A DNA stretch of 20,692 nt from Flavobacterium psychrophilum (GTDB taxonomy: Bacteria > Bacteroidota > Bacteroidia > Flavobacteriales > Flavobacteriaceae), in assembly GCA_022729635.1 (NCBI GenBank), contig DZAU01000012.1, forward strand, positions 1-20,692, read 5' to 3'. Positions 1-6,590 of the stretch are shown piece after piece. How positions within the stretch are numbered: position 1 is the stretch's first letter; each line of letters begins with the position of its first letter. The notes beneath the pieces were generated by a model. It saw only the letters and a program-made list of their open reading frames with translations, was not told the origin of the DNA and did no database searches. Made by a program: the position numbers and the translations under genes.

Positions 1-92
1 CAAAGATTAAAAAGTTTGAAAAATTTAAAGAAGCATATCAAACCGATGTAAAAGTAATTCATAAAAAAAACTTTAGAGATCTACTTATTTGA
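1..92 (+). CDS. Possible 3' end of an unidentified protein (truncated by window edge)
   Basis: Reading from base 3 gives 29 codons without a stop, then TGA at 90-92. The peptide is basic and hydrophilic and ends in KNFRDLLI, which reads like a natural protein C-terminus. The other two plus-strand frames stop within the first 51 bases. I do not recognise the family. Short AT-rich sequence can stay open by chance, so this could also be non-coding. It would be convergent with the SDR gene that ends at 194. Confidence 0.45.
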   Translation, partial: KIKKFEKFKEAYQTDVKVIHKKNFRDLLI

Positions 93-100
93 AACCGCCA

Positions 101-128
101 TATCGGTTGTCGGTTATGGGTTATCAGT
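101..128. repeat. Heptamer tandem repeat, four degenerate copies
   Basis: Four consecutive 7-bp units are visible: TATCGGT, TGTCGGT, TATGGGT and TATCAGT. They lie between the putative partial gene and the end of the SDR gene. A second 7-bp array of different sequence lies inside mutB at 5448-5475. I see no coding role for this one. Confidence 0.6.
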
Positions 129-193
129 TAGATTTTTGTGGTCAACCTATATCAGGGATGTACAGCCACCTGCTGTCTGCAATCTAATTCCTG

Positions 194-1075
194 CTAACTT
201 CCTTTCTTCGCCTTAATCATCATTTCCAGTTGATCCCAAAGTTCCTCCGGAATAGCTTCCAACATATTAAATTCTCCGGCACCTTTCAACCATTCACCAC
301 CATCAATCACAATCACTTCGCCGTTGATGTATGCTGAAAAATCAGAAACCAAATAGGCTGCTAGATTAGCCAATTCCTGATGATTTCCTACTCTTCCCAA
401 AGGTACTTTTTTAGACATATCAAATTTTTCGGCCAGGTTGCCCGGCAATAATCTGTCCCAAGCGCCTTTGGTAGGAAATGGTCCCGGTGCAATGGCATTA
501 GAGCGGATTCCGTATTTTGCCCATTCTACTGCAAGACTTCTTGTCATGGCCAGAACTCCAGCTTTGGCAGTAGCACTTGGCACCACATAAGCCGAACCGG
601 TAAAGGCATAAGTGGTTACTATATTCAAAATAGTGGAATTGGTTTGCTTGGTGTTTATCCAATGTTTCCCAAAAGCGAGCGTACAGTTTTTAGACCCTTT
701 TAATACAATATCAATCACGGTATCAAAAGCATTGGCCGATAATCTTTCGGTTGGGGAAATAAAATTTCCTGCTGCATTGTTGAGTAACACATCTACCTTT
801 CCATAAACTTTCAATACCTGTTGCAACATAGCTTCGACCTGGTCATAATGACGCACGTCGCATTGCACCGCCAGACAGGTTCCGCCGGTTTCGGTTTCGA
901 GTTCCTTGGCTGTGGTTTGTAGTTTTTCGAGGTCACGAGAACTGATGGCTAGTTTCGCACCGAGTTCCATAAAATATTTAGTCATGGCTTTGCCTAGACC
1001 GCTTCCGCCACCAGTTACCACAATCACTTTGCCCTTTAAGGCATCGTCCCGAAGCATTTTTGCTGAAAAATCCAT
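194..1075 (-). CDS. SDR family oxidoreductase, 2,4-dienoyl-CoA reductase-like
   Basis: A 293-residue short-chain dehydrogenase/reductase with a Rossmann fold. The nucleotide-binding motif TGGGSGLG is at residues 21-28, the NNAAGNF motif is near 99-105, and APGPFPTKG follows the active-site helix. The usual catalytic YxxxK is replaced by SATAK: Ser167 takes the tyrosine position and Lys171 is kept. This arrangement, with the following AGVLAMTRSLAVEW helix, is typical of 2,4-dienoyl-CoA reductases, which use NADPH to reduce 2,4-dienoyl-CoA during oxidation of unsaturated fatty acids. Length fits the family and the start MDFSAKM directly precedes the first beta strand. The protein should be cytoplasmic. 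It has no close operon partner: the next gene upstream ends 258 bp away. The SDR assignment is firm; the exact substrate is inferred. Confidence 0.88.
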   Translation of the reverse strand: MDFSAKMLRDDALKGKVIVVTGGGSGLGKAMTKYFMELGAKLAISSRDLEKLQTTAKELETETGGTCLAVQCDVRHYDQVEAMLQQVLKVYGKVDVLLNNAAGNFISPTERLSANAFDTVIDIVLKGSKNCTLAFGKHWINTKQTNSTILNIVTTYAFTGSAYVVPSATAKAGVLAMTRSLAVEWAKYGIRSNAIAPGPFPTKGAWDRLLPGNLAEKFDMSKKVPLGRVGNHQELANLAAYLVSDFSAYINGEVIVIDGGEWLKGAGEFNMLEAIPEELWDQLEMMIKAKKGS

Positions 1076-1333
1076 AGTCTTGTTTTTTAGAATTATAAAT
1101 ATAAGGAAAAATAATTAGTAGGCATGCATAGTAAAAAGATTTATATGAGTATTAATCAAATTTAAGTTTTATTTTTTAAACATTAAGGGATTAAGCTCGC
1201 TTCGCTCGTGTCAGTGAGAAAGATTGTAGTGACGGTGTGTGGTGAGGATGATTTAGGTGGGGGACTATTGATAGGACTATTGTGGTGAGTTCAACAGATT
1301 GCCACGCTTCACTGCGTTACGCTCGCAATGACA
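1076..1333. other. 258-bp intergenic region with repeat remnants
   Basis: No reading frame is supported here. It holds a GCTCGCTTCGCTCG patch near 1195, a 9-mer GGACTATTG present twice 12 bp apart (1262-1270 and 1274-1282), and a dispersed repeat at 1296-1333 that ends exactly at the stop codon of the aminotransferase gene. No convincing terminator or promoter is seen. Confidence 0.6.
1296..1333. repeat. Dispersed repeat R, copy 1
   Basis: The left end AGATTGCCACGC and right end GCTCGCAATGACA match the copy at 8503-8529 at 11 of 12 and 13 of 13 positions. The 13-bp middle segment differs. Similar GC-rich CATTGCGAGC motifs are, from memory, frequent between genes in Flavobacterium. It directly abuts the aminotransferase stop codon. 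Confidence 0.7.
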
Positions 1334-2461
1334 TTAAAGGGTACACAATCTTTTTGCAGCTTCTTCTAGTGTGGCATTGTCTTTGGCAAAGCAAAACCGA
1401 ATTAGTTTTTCATCTTTAGCATTGCCATAAAAAGCTGAAATAGGAATGGCAGCAACACCGAATTCGCTTACTAATCGCTTACAAAAGTCCAAATCGTTTT
1501 CGTTTGAAATGGCCTTGTATGACACGGTTTGAAAATAAGTTCCTTCGCAAGGCAATAATTCGAAACGGCTATTTTGGAGTAATTTTCTAAAATAATCTCT
1601 TTTTTCTTGATAATAAGAACCAAGGTTTTCTAAGGAAACAACCTCCAAATAATCACTGATGGCAGCTTGTAAAAGACTACTCACATTAAAAACCACATAC
1701 TGATGCACTTTTTTTATTTCGGTCATTAAATATTCTGGTGCAACTAAATAGCCAATACGCCAGCCTGTCACGTGAAATGATTTGCCGAAAGAAGAAACAA
1801 TAATGCTTCTTTCGATTAATTTTTGCCTGGAATGGATAGAGATATGTTCCTTTTCGAATGTAATAAATTCATATACTTCGTCAGATAATAGTAGGATATT
1901 TGGATATTTTTCCAGTAAATTTTCCAAGGAAATAAAATCGTTTTCAGACCAAACCTTCGAAGTAGGATTATGCGGACTATTGATGATTAACATTCTGGTT
2001 TTTGGTGAAATAACTTTTTCAATTTGTTCCCAATTGGGTGAATAGTCTTTATTTAATTCCACTCGAATGGCTTTGGCATTGCACAATAAAGTTGGTGCTT
2101 CATAATTATCAAAACTTGGATCCAAAATAATGACTTCTTCTCCTTCTTTTATCAAGGCGATTATTGTTGTAAACAGTGCTTGGGTTGCACCGGTTGTAAC
2201 CAATATTTCGGTGTCGGGCGATACTTTTCGATGGTAGTGTTTTGAAATTAGTTTGGAAATATTATCCAAAAGTGGTGAATAACCGGCTATTGGTAAGTAT
2301 TGGTGTACCTGTTTTTTTATAACATTTGCAGTAATTTCAGCTAAAGTTTCATCAATTGGAAAATTAGGAAATCCTTGGGCCAAGTTTATTGCTTTATGTT
2401 CGTTTGCTAATTTGGTCATTGTGGCAAAAATACTGGGCGTTACATTGGGTAATTTAGACAT
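1334..2461 (-). CDS. PLP-dependent aminotransferase, class I/II (methionine/kynurenine aminotransferase-like)
   Basis: A 375-residue fold-type I aminotransferase. The N-terminal INLAQGFPNFP is a hallmark of the methionine/kynurenine aminotransferase (YbdL-like) subgroup. Further landmarks are the TTGATQALF phosphate-binding turn (89-97), NSPHNPT with the cofactor-contacting Asn (161-167), SDEVYE with the PLP-ring Asp194, SSFGKSF with Schiff-base Lys227, and GWRIGY with carboxylate-binding Arg235. Length is normal and no core residue is missing. It probably transfers the amino group of methionine or an aromatic amino acid to a 2-oxo acid in the cytoplasm, for example in methionine salvage. It appears monocistronic. 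A 184-bp palindromic element begins 45 bp upstream of its start, so its promoter lies in that element or in the short remaining gap. Enzyme class is firm; substrate preference is inferred. Confidence 0.9.
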   Translation of the reverse strand: MSKLPNVTPSIFATMTKLANEHKAINLAQGFPNFPIDETLAEITANVIKKQVHQYLPIAGYSPLLDNISKLISKHYHRKVSPDTEILVTTGATQALFTTIIALIKEGEEVIILDPSFDNYEAPTLLCNAKAIRVELNKDYSPNWEQIEKVISPKTRMLIINSPHNPTSKVWSENDFISLENLLEKYPNILLLSDEVYEFITFEKEHISIHSRQKLIERSIIVSSFGKSFHVTGWRIGYLVAPEYLMTEIKKVHQYVVFNVSSLLQAAISDYLEVVSLENLGSYYQEKRDYFRKLLQNSRFELLPCEGTYFQTVSYKAISNENDLDFCKRLVSEFGVAAIPISAFYGNAKDEKLIRFCFAKDNATLEEAAKRLCTL

Positions 2462-2505
2462 ATTTAGGGTTCTGAAAGTTAGAAAAAAGAGAGGTTTTTG
2501 ACTAA

Positions 2506-2689
2506 AGGCGGGTTCTATAAATTAGTTTTCATCACTTTTTAAAATATTTACCGATATTCTTTTTGTTTTATTTTGTCATCTTTTCCCCATTTTTATATTC
2601 AAATAGCCTGCTATTTGAATATAAAAACAGAAAAAATCTATCCAAAATAAATTCAAAAATAATTATCGTCTAATTTATAGAACCCGCCT
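2506..2689. mobile_element. MITE-like element, 184 bp, with 20-bp terminal inverted repeats and a central hairpin
   Basis: AGGCGGGTTCTATAAATTAG at 2506-2525 is matched by its exact reverse complement at 2670-2689. Inside lies a perfect 17-bp inverted repeat (2590-2606 and 2611-2627, loop CCTG), and the 9-mer TTTATTTTG at 2567-2575 pairs with 2643-2651. The whole segment can therefore fold as a nested hairpin. There is no reading frame of note. TAA occurs at both edges and could be a target duplication, but that is weak. Size, terminal repeats and lack of coding capacity fit a non-autonomous transposable element. The parent transposase family is not recognised. Confidence 0.75.
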
Positions 2690-2725
2690 AAAACAAAAGC
2701 ACTCCATTTGAAGTGCTTTTGTTTT
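2690..2725 (-). terminator. Rho-independent terminator of the DUF4440-like lipoprotein gene
   Basis: A perfect 14-bp stem (2690-2703 with 2712-2725, 8-base loop) includes AAAAGCACT/AGTGCTTTT and yields a U-rich tail on the minus strand. It starts 22 bp after the lipoprotein stop codon. The palindromic element begins immediately beyond it. Confidence 0.85.
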
Positions 2726-2746
2726 AAAATGGTAGTTTTTTAGCTG

Positions 2747-3247
2747 TTATTTCTCAGGAGCTGGTTCTGAATTGCCCATATCTCTAACGCAAACATATTT
2801 GCCATCTCTTTTTTCAAACAGACTGAAGTAGTTTCCGCTTCGTAATTTTGTGCCTGTGGAATCTTTAAATATAAATGCTCCGATTTCTAATACATGATTT
2901 CCATTATCAGCCACATACACTTCTTTGGTTTCAAAGGAAATTTTATCCCCTTTTGTGAAATTTGCCAATTCTTCATTCATAGATTGATGAATGGCTTCTT
3001 TACCCATTAAAGGCATTTTTCCATTGAAATAACTGGTAGCATCGTCTGCATAATAAGTAAGAGAATCTATATTTCCAGTATTGTAAACGGATGCAAAATT
3101 ATCTTCAATTGCCTGGATTTCTGTCTTGAGTTGTTCTTTGTCGATTACTGGAACAATCGGGGTTGTCTCTTCCTTTTTTTGATTGCAGGCTATCGATACA
3201 CTTAAAAGGACTACAAGTAATCCTCCAATTAAAATTTTGTTTTTCAT
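2747..3247 (-). CDS. SnoaL/DUF4440-like (NTF2 fold) secreted lipoprotein
   Basis: A 166-residue protein with a lipoprotein-type signal: a positively charged start, a hydrophobic stretch at 6-20 and Cys21. Residues 40-160 read as an NTF2-like/SnoaL cone fold: the helix IEDNFASVYNTGNIDSLTYYADDATSY, then MPLMGKEAIHQSM, then beta strands ending CVRDMGNSEPAP. Such proteins (DUF4440/SgcJ-EcaC type) are small ligand-binding or enzyme-like domains, and no specific function can be given. After the cysteine comes NQKKEE, which resembles the acidic lipoprotein export signal described in Bacteroidota, so surface exposure is possible. The -3 residue of the lipobox is Ser rather than the usual Leu. It appears monocistronic with its own terminator. 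Confidence 0.8.
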   Translation of the reverse strand: MKNKILIGGLLVVLLSVSIACNQKKEETTPIVPVIDKEQLKTEIQAIEDNFASVYNTGNIDSLTYYADDATSYFNGKMPLMGKEAIHQSMNEELANFTKGDKISFETKEVYVADNGNHVLEIGAFIFKDSTGTKLRSGNYFSLFEKRDGKYVCVRDMGNSEPAPEK

Positions 3248-3389
3248 AGTTTTTTTGTTAAAAATTATCAGTGATGGGGTTGATTATTAAGTTTTAAAGG
3301 ATAAATTTAATTAAAAATATTGAATATCTTGATGTTTAATGATTTTTTTGGTTTGGCTACTTAAATTTGACAGGTTTATGATTTGAACG

Positions 3390-5510
3390 TCAGTTTAGTA
3401 ATACCTCCAAAATAGTTATTGCCGCTTCGCTAATCTTGGTTCCTGGACCAAATACTGCAACTGCTCCTGAGTCAAATAAAAACTGGTAATCCTGTGCAGG
3501 AATTACACCTCCAACAATGACTATAATATCTTCACGACCGTATTTTTTGAGTTCGGTGATGACTTGTGGCACTAATGTTTTGTGACCTGCAGCCAATGAG
3601 GAAACGCCAAGAATATGCACGTCGTTTTCTATGGCTTGTTTGGCGGCTTCGGCCGGAGTTTGAAAAAGAGGACCAATATCTACATCAAAACCTAAATCGG
3701 CATACCCTGTGGCCACGACTTTTGCCCCGCGATCGTGTCCGTCCTGTCCCATTTTGGCAATCATAATTCTAGGGCGACGACCTTCTTTTTTTGCAAATTC
3801 GTCAGCAAGTTGTTTTGCTTTTTCAAAGCTTTCGTCGTCTTTTATTTCTTTGCTATACACGCCACTAAAGGATTTAATTTGTGCTTTATATCTTCCGAAA
3901 ACCGTTTCCAGTGCAGTACTTATTTCGCCAAGAGTCGCACGGTTTCTTGCGGCTTCTACAGCAATTTCTAGTAAATTGCCTTCGCTGGTTTGGGCACAAA
4001 GGGTTAGTTTATTGAGTGAAAGTTGTACTTTTTTGGTGTCACGGCTTGCTTTAATACGTTCTAATTGTTCGATTTGCTGTCTGCGTACCATTTGGTTATC
4101 GACATCGAGAATTTGCAAGGGATCTTCTTTTTCTAATCTGTATTTATTGACGCCTACGATAATATCTTGATTGCTATCAATTCGGGCTTGTTTTCTGGCT
4201 GCGGCTTCTTCGATGCGCAGTTTTGGAATTCCAGATTCGATGGCTTTGGTCATTCCGCCAAGTTCTTCGATTTCTTCGATGAGTTTCCAGGCGTTTTGGG
4301 CAATTTCATTGGTCAGGCTTTCTACATAAAAACTGCCCGCCCAAGGATCGACAGTTTTGGTAATTTTAGTTTCTTCCTGCAGATAAATTTGGGTGTTTCT
4401 GGCAATTCTGGCCGAAAAATCTGTTGGCAAAGCAATGGCTTCGTCTAAGGCGTTGGTGTGTAGTGATTGGGTTCCGCCAAAAGCTGCCGCAGCTGCTTCA
4501 ATGGTGGTTCGTGCCACATTATTAAAAGGATCTTGTTGGGTTAAACTCCATCCCGAGGTTTGACAATGGGTGCGTAATGCCAAGGATTTATCGTCTTTTG
4601 GATTGAATTGTTTCAGTAGTTTTGCCCAAATCATTCGACCGGCACGCATTTTGGCAATTTCCATAAAATGATTCATTCCAATTGCCCAGAAAAAGGAGAG
4701 ACGAGGCGCAAATTCATCAATTTTCATTCCTGCTGCCAGTCCAGTTCTGATGTATTCCAAACCGTCGGCAAGAGTGTATGCCAGCTCAATATCGGCGGTG
4801 GCTCCGGCTTCCTGCATGTGATAACCCGAAATGGAAATGGAATTGAATTTTGGCATTTTCTTGCTCGTGAATTCAAAAATATCGGCGACGATTTTCATCG
4901 ATTGAGCTGGCGGATAGATATAAGTATTTCGCACCATAAATTCCTTCAAAATATCATTTTGTATCGTCCCTGAAAGTTGTTCTGGTTTTACGCCTTGTTC
5001 TTCGGCAGCGACAATATAAAATGCCATAATGGGTAAAACGGCACCGTTCATGGTCATAGAAACTGACATTTCTCCTAGTGGAATTTGGTCAAACAGCACT
5101 TTCATGTCTTCGACCGAATCGATGGCAACGCCTGCTTTTCCCACATCACCCACGACGCGTTCGTGGTCTGAATCGTAACCTCTGTGAGTCGGTAAATCAA
5201 AGGCAATAGAAAGTCCTTTTTGTCCTGCGGCAAGGTTTCTTCGGTAAAAAGCATTGCTTTCTTCTGCGGTAGAAAATCCTGCATATTGACGAATAGTCCA
5301 AGGTCGGCACACGTACATTGTGGTGTATGGACCGCGTAAATTTGGCGCAAAGCCAGCTCCAAAGTCAAGATGTTCGAGGTTTTCGATGTCGCTTTCGGAA
5401 TAGTTTTCTTTTAGTTCGATGCCTTCGGCGGTGAGGAAGGGTTTTCCTTCTGACTTCTGACTTCCAGCTTCAGACTTTTTAATTTTTATATGTTGGAGGT
5501 TTTTTCTCAT
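3390..5510 (-). CDS. mutB: Methylmalonyl-CoA mutase, large (catalytic, B12-binding) subunit
   Basis: A 706-residue adenosylcobalamin-dependent mutase that interconverts (R)-methylmalonyl-CoA and succinyl-CoA for propionate metabolism. The N-terminal TIM-barrel region carries [36 protein letters not shown] and [12 protein letters not shown], the usual CoA and active-site segments. The C-terminal cobalamin domain has DGHDRG at 590-595, whose His592 should be the lower cobalt ligand, then GVSSLAAGH and VIVGGVIP. Length fits the family. It is the last gene of a minus-strand cluster that contains the small-subunit gene mutA, with three small genes in between, and starts 6 bp after the membrane-protein gene. 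Residues 12-23 of the flexible N-terminus are encoded by a 7-bp tandem repeat. No mutase chaperone (MeaB) or epimerase gene is in the window. Confidence 0.97.
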   Translation of the reverse strand: MRKNLQHIKIKKSEAGSQKSEGKPFLTAEGIELKENYSESDIENLEHLDFGAGFAPNLRGPYTTMYVCRPWTIRQYAGFSTAEESNAFYRRNLAAGQKGLSIAFDLPTHRGYDSDHERVVGDVGKAGVAIDSVEDMKVLFDQIPLGEMSVSMTMNGAVLPIMAFYIVAAEEQGVKPEQLSGTIQNDILKEFMVRNTYIYPPAQSMKIVADIFEFTSKKMPKFNSISISGYHMQEAGATADIELAYTLADGLEYIRTGLAAGMKIDEFAPRLSFFWAIGMNHFMEIAKMRAGRMIWAKLLKQFNPKDDKSLALRTHCQTSGWSLTQQDPFNNVARTTIEAAAAAFGGTQSLHTNALDEAIALPTDFSARIARNTQIYLQEETKITKTVDPWAGSFYVESLTNEIAQNAWKLIEEIEELGGMTKAIESGIPKLRIEEAAARKQARIDSNQDIIVGVNKYRLEKEDPLQILDVDNQMVRRQQIEQLERIKASRDTKKVQLSLNKLTLCAQTSEGNLLEIAVEAARNRATLGEISTALETVFGRYKAQIKSFSGVYSKEIKDDESFEKAKQLADEFAKKEGRRPRIMIAKMGQDGHDRGAKVVATGYADLGFDVDIGPLFQTPAEAAKQAIENDVHILGVSSLAAGHKTLVPQVITELKKYGREDIIVIVGGVIPAQDYQFLFDSGAVAVFGPGTKISEAAITILEVLLN
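5448..5475. repeat. Heptamer tandem repeat inside the mutB coding region
   Basis: Four consecutive 7-bp units on the plus strand: TTCTGAC, TTCTGAC, TTCCAGC, TTCAGAC. They encode roughly residues 12-21 ([10 protein letters not shown]) in the N-terminal tail of MutB. Since 7 is not a multiple of 3, gain or loss of one unit would shift the frame. Confidence 0.75.
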
Positions 5511-5516
5511 AATGTT

Positions 5517-5717
5517 TTAATTACTAAAAGATTCAGTAATCATATCGGCTATTGAAATTAATGGAATAACTATAGAAAGTATGCAAATTGCAAAGCAAAT
5601 CAGACTAGATTTTATATAGAAGAAGTCTTTTTTAAATATTCCTTTTATTAAATAAATAAGTCCAAAACAAAAAGATACAATGAAGATTAAGATGCAAATA
5701 ATAAAGAGTAAAGACAT
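5517..5717 (-). CDS. Small two-helix membrane protein
   Basis: A 66-residue, very hydrophobic protein. Residues 2-24 and 36-57 are predicted membrane helices, joined by a basic loop (KGIFKKDFFYIK), and the C-terminus is short and polar. No family is recognised. It sits 21 bp after the antitoxin-like gene and 6 bp before mutB, so it is very likely cotranscribed. Base use is more AT-rich than in the mutase genes. Options are an accessory membrane peptide, a small toxin-like membrane protein paired with its neighbour, or a neutral passenger; the sequence does not decide among them. Confidence 0.6.
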   Translation of the reverse strand: MSLLFIICILIFIVSFCFGLIYLIKGIFKKDFFYIKSSLICFAICILSIVIPLISIADMITESFSN

Positions 5718-5738
5718 AATTTATTTTAAATTAAATTC

Positions 5739-5972
5739 CTAGAATCTCATCTCTATTTCTTTTAAAAAATCGTCAATGTCTGTGGCACTTTCCGGATTTT
5801 TTAAATATTTTTCTGTACGCTCTCTAACCTCATCTATTTGCCATTGAGGAATTGTATATTCTGCTGATGAAGGCATAATGATAACATCAACTTCGTCAGC
5901 ATTAAAATTATCCGGCAACGTAATATTTATTTTATGATTTTTAACCTTTACAGTTTGCCTAATTGCTTCCAT
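5739..5972 (-). CDS. Antitoxin-like small protein (addiction-module type), no classical toxin beside it
   Basis: A 77-residue protein with a short beta-rich N-terminus (QTVKVKNHKINITLPDNF, 6-23), VDVIIMP (29-34), and an acidic C-terminal helix with EVRERTEKYLKNP and DIDDFLKEIE. This layout is like small Bacteroidota proteins that usually precede a RelE/ParE toxin, with the acidic tail wrapping the toxin. That is family recollection, not a search result. No RelE/ParE-like frame follows; the next gene encodes a two-helix membrane protein. It lies inside the mutase cluster. It may be an orphan antitoxin left after loss of its toxin, or part of an unfamiliar pair. Confidence 0.65.
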   Translation of the reverse strand: MEAIRQTVKVKNHKINITLPDNFNADEVDVIIMPSSAEYTIPQWQIDEVRERTEKYLKNPESATDIDDFLKEIEMRF

Positions 5973-6090
5973 AATTCTTTATTTTGTCTTGTAAATATAA
6001 TCGTTTTATTTTGAAATTCTAACGGTCGTTTTTTGTAGGTTACATATTTTTTTCTTCATTTTCCATTCCCCCTATTATTTACAAATCAGA

Positions 6091-6576
6091 TTATTTTTGC
6101 TTCTCCAGTTCTTCTTTCAGGCTCGGGTTGACAATTTTAAACATCCATTTATTATTAGTATTATTTGCATTCAGTCCTTCGAGAAGTCCGGCACTTATGG
6201 TTACACCAGAACCCACTGTAAACAGTAAAAAGGCTGCGTCGTTCCCACCAGTTGCTGCAATTATTGATGCTCCAACAATTACCAGTCCAGAAATTAACAC
6301 CACGGTTTTGACTGTTCCCAAAACTTTTGGTTGGTTTTTTATGCTTTTTAAACTGTCTATTTTCACAGATTGATTGTTGACTGTAAAGTTTAGACTGTCC
6401 AAAATTTTTAGGTTTCCAACGTGTTTTTTTCCGTCTAAAGTTCTGATTTTGATGCGTTGGTTTTCTTCAAAAACTTTTACTTTTCCGGTTTTAATGTTTG
6501 TGATTTCAATTGCTCTGTGTTGGGAGAAAACAGAAAACGAAACCAAAAAAACTAGTGCTACTATTATATTTTTCAT
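6091..6576 (-). CDS. Hypothetical envelope protein with signal peptide and two hydrophobic helices
   Basis: A 161-residue protein. Residues 1-18 are a cleavable-type signal (MKNIIVALVFLVSFSVFS followed by Q). Residues 20-80 form a beta-rich region that reads like a small SH3-like or membrane-anchor beta domain (TLDGKKHVGNLKILDSLNFTVNN). Two glycine-rich hydrophobic segments follow (about 89-110 and 115-134), then a polar tail ending EELEKQK. No named family is recognised. It begins 14 bp after mutA and is probably cotranscribed. I recall unnamed small genes between mutA and mutB in other flavobacteria, so its place may be conserved; a functional link to the mutase is not shown. Confidence 0.7.
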   Translation of the reverse strand: MKNIIVALVFLVSFSVFSQHRAIEITNIKTGKVKVFEENQRIKIRTLDGKKHVGNLKILDSLNFTVNNQSVKIDSLKSIKNQPKVLGTVKTVVLISGLVIVGASIIAATGGNDAAFLLFTVGSGVTISAGLLEGLNANNTNNKWMFKIVNPSLKEELEKQK

Positions 6577-6590
6577 TGTATTTAATTCAA

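Noticed and set aside
150..190. Possible decayed copy of element E (TATCAGGG, CCTGCTGTCTGCAATCT)
   Set aside because: Words similar to the element ends are present but in the wrong order and without the hairpin, so the similarity may be chance.
1186..1215. GCTCGCTTCGCTCGTGTCAG patch as a terminator or CRISPR-like repeat
   Set aside because: It is GC-rich but forms no clear stem with a U tract and occurs once.
3709..4170. Plus-strand 153-codon frame inside mutB
   Set aside because: It is antisense to a well-conserved enzyme region with no recognisable protein and no regulatory signals.
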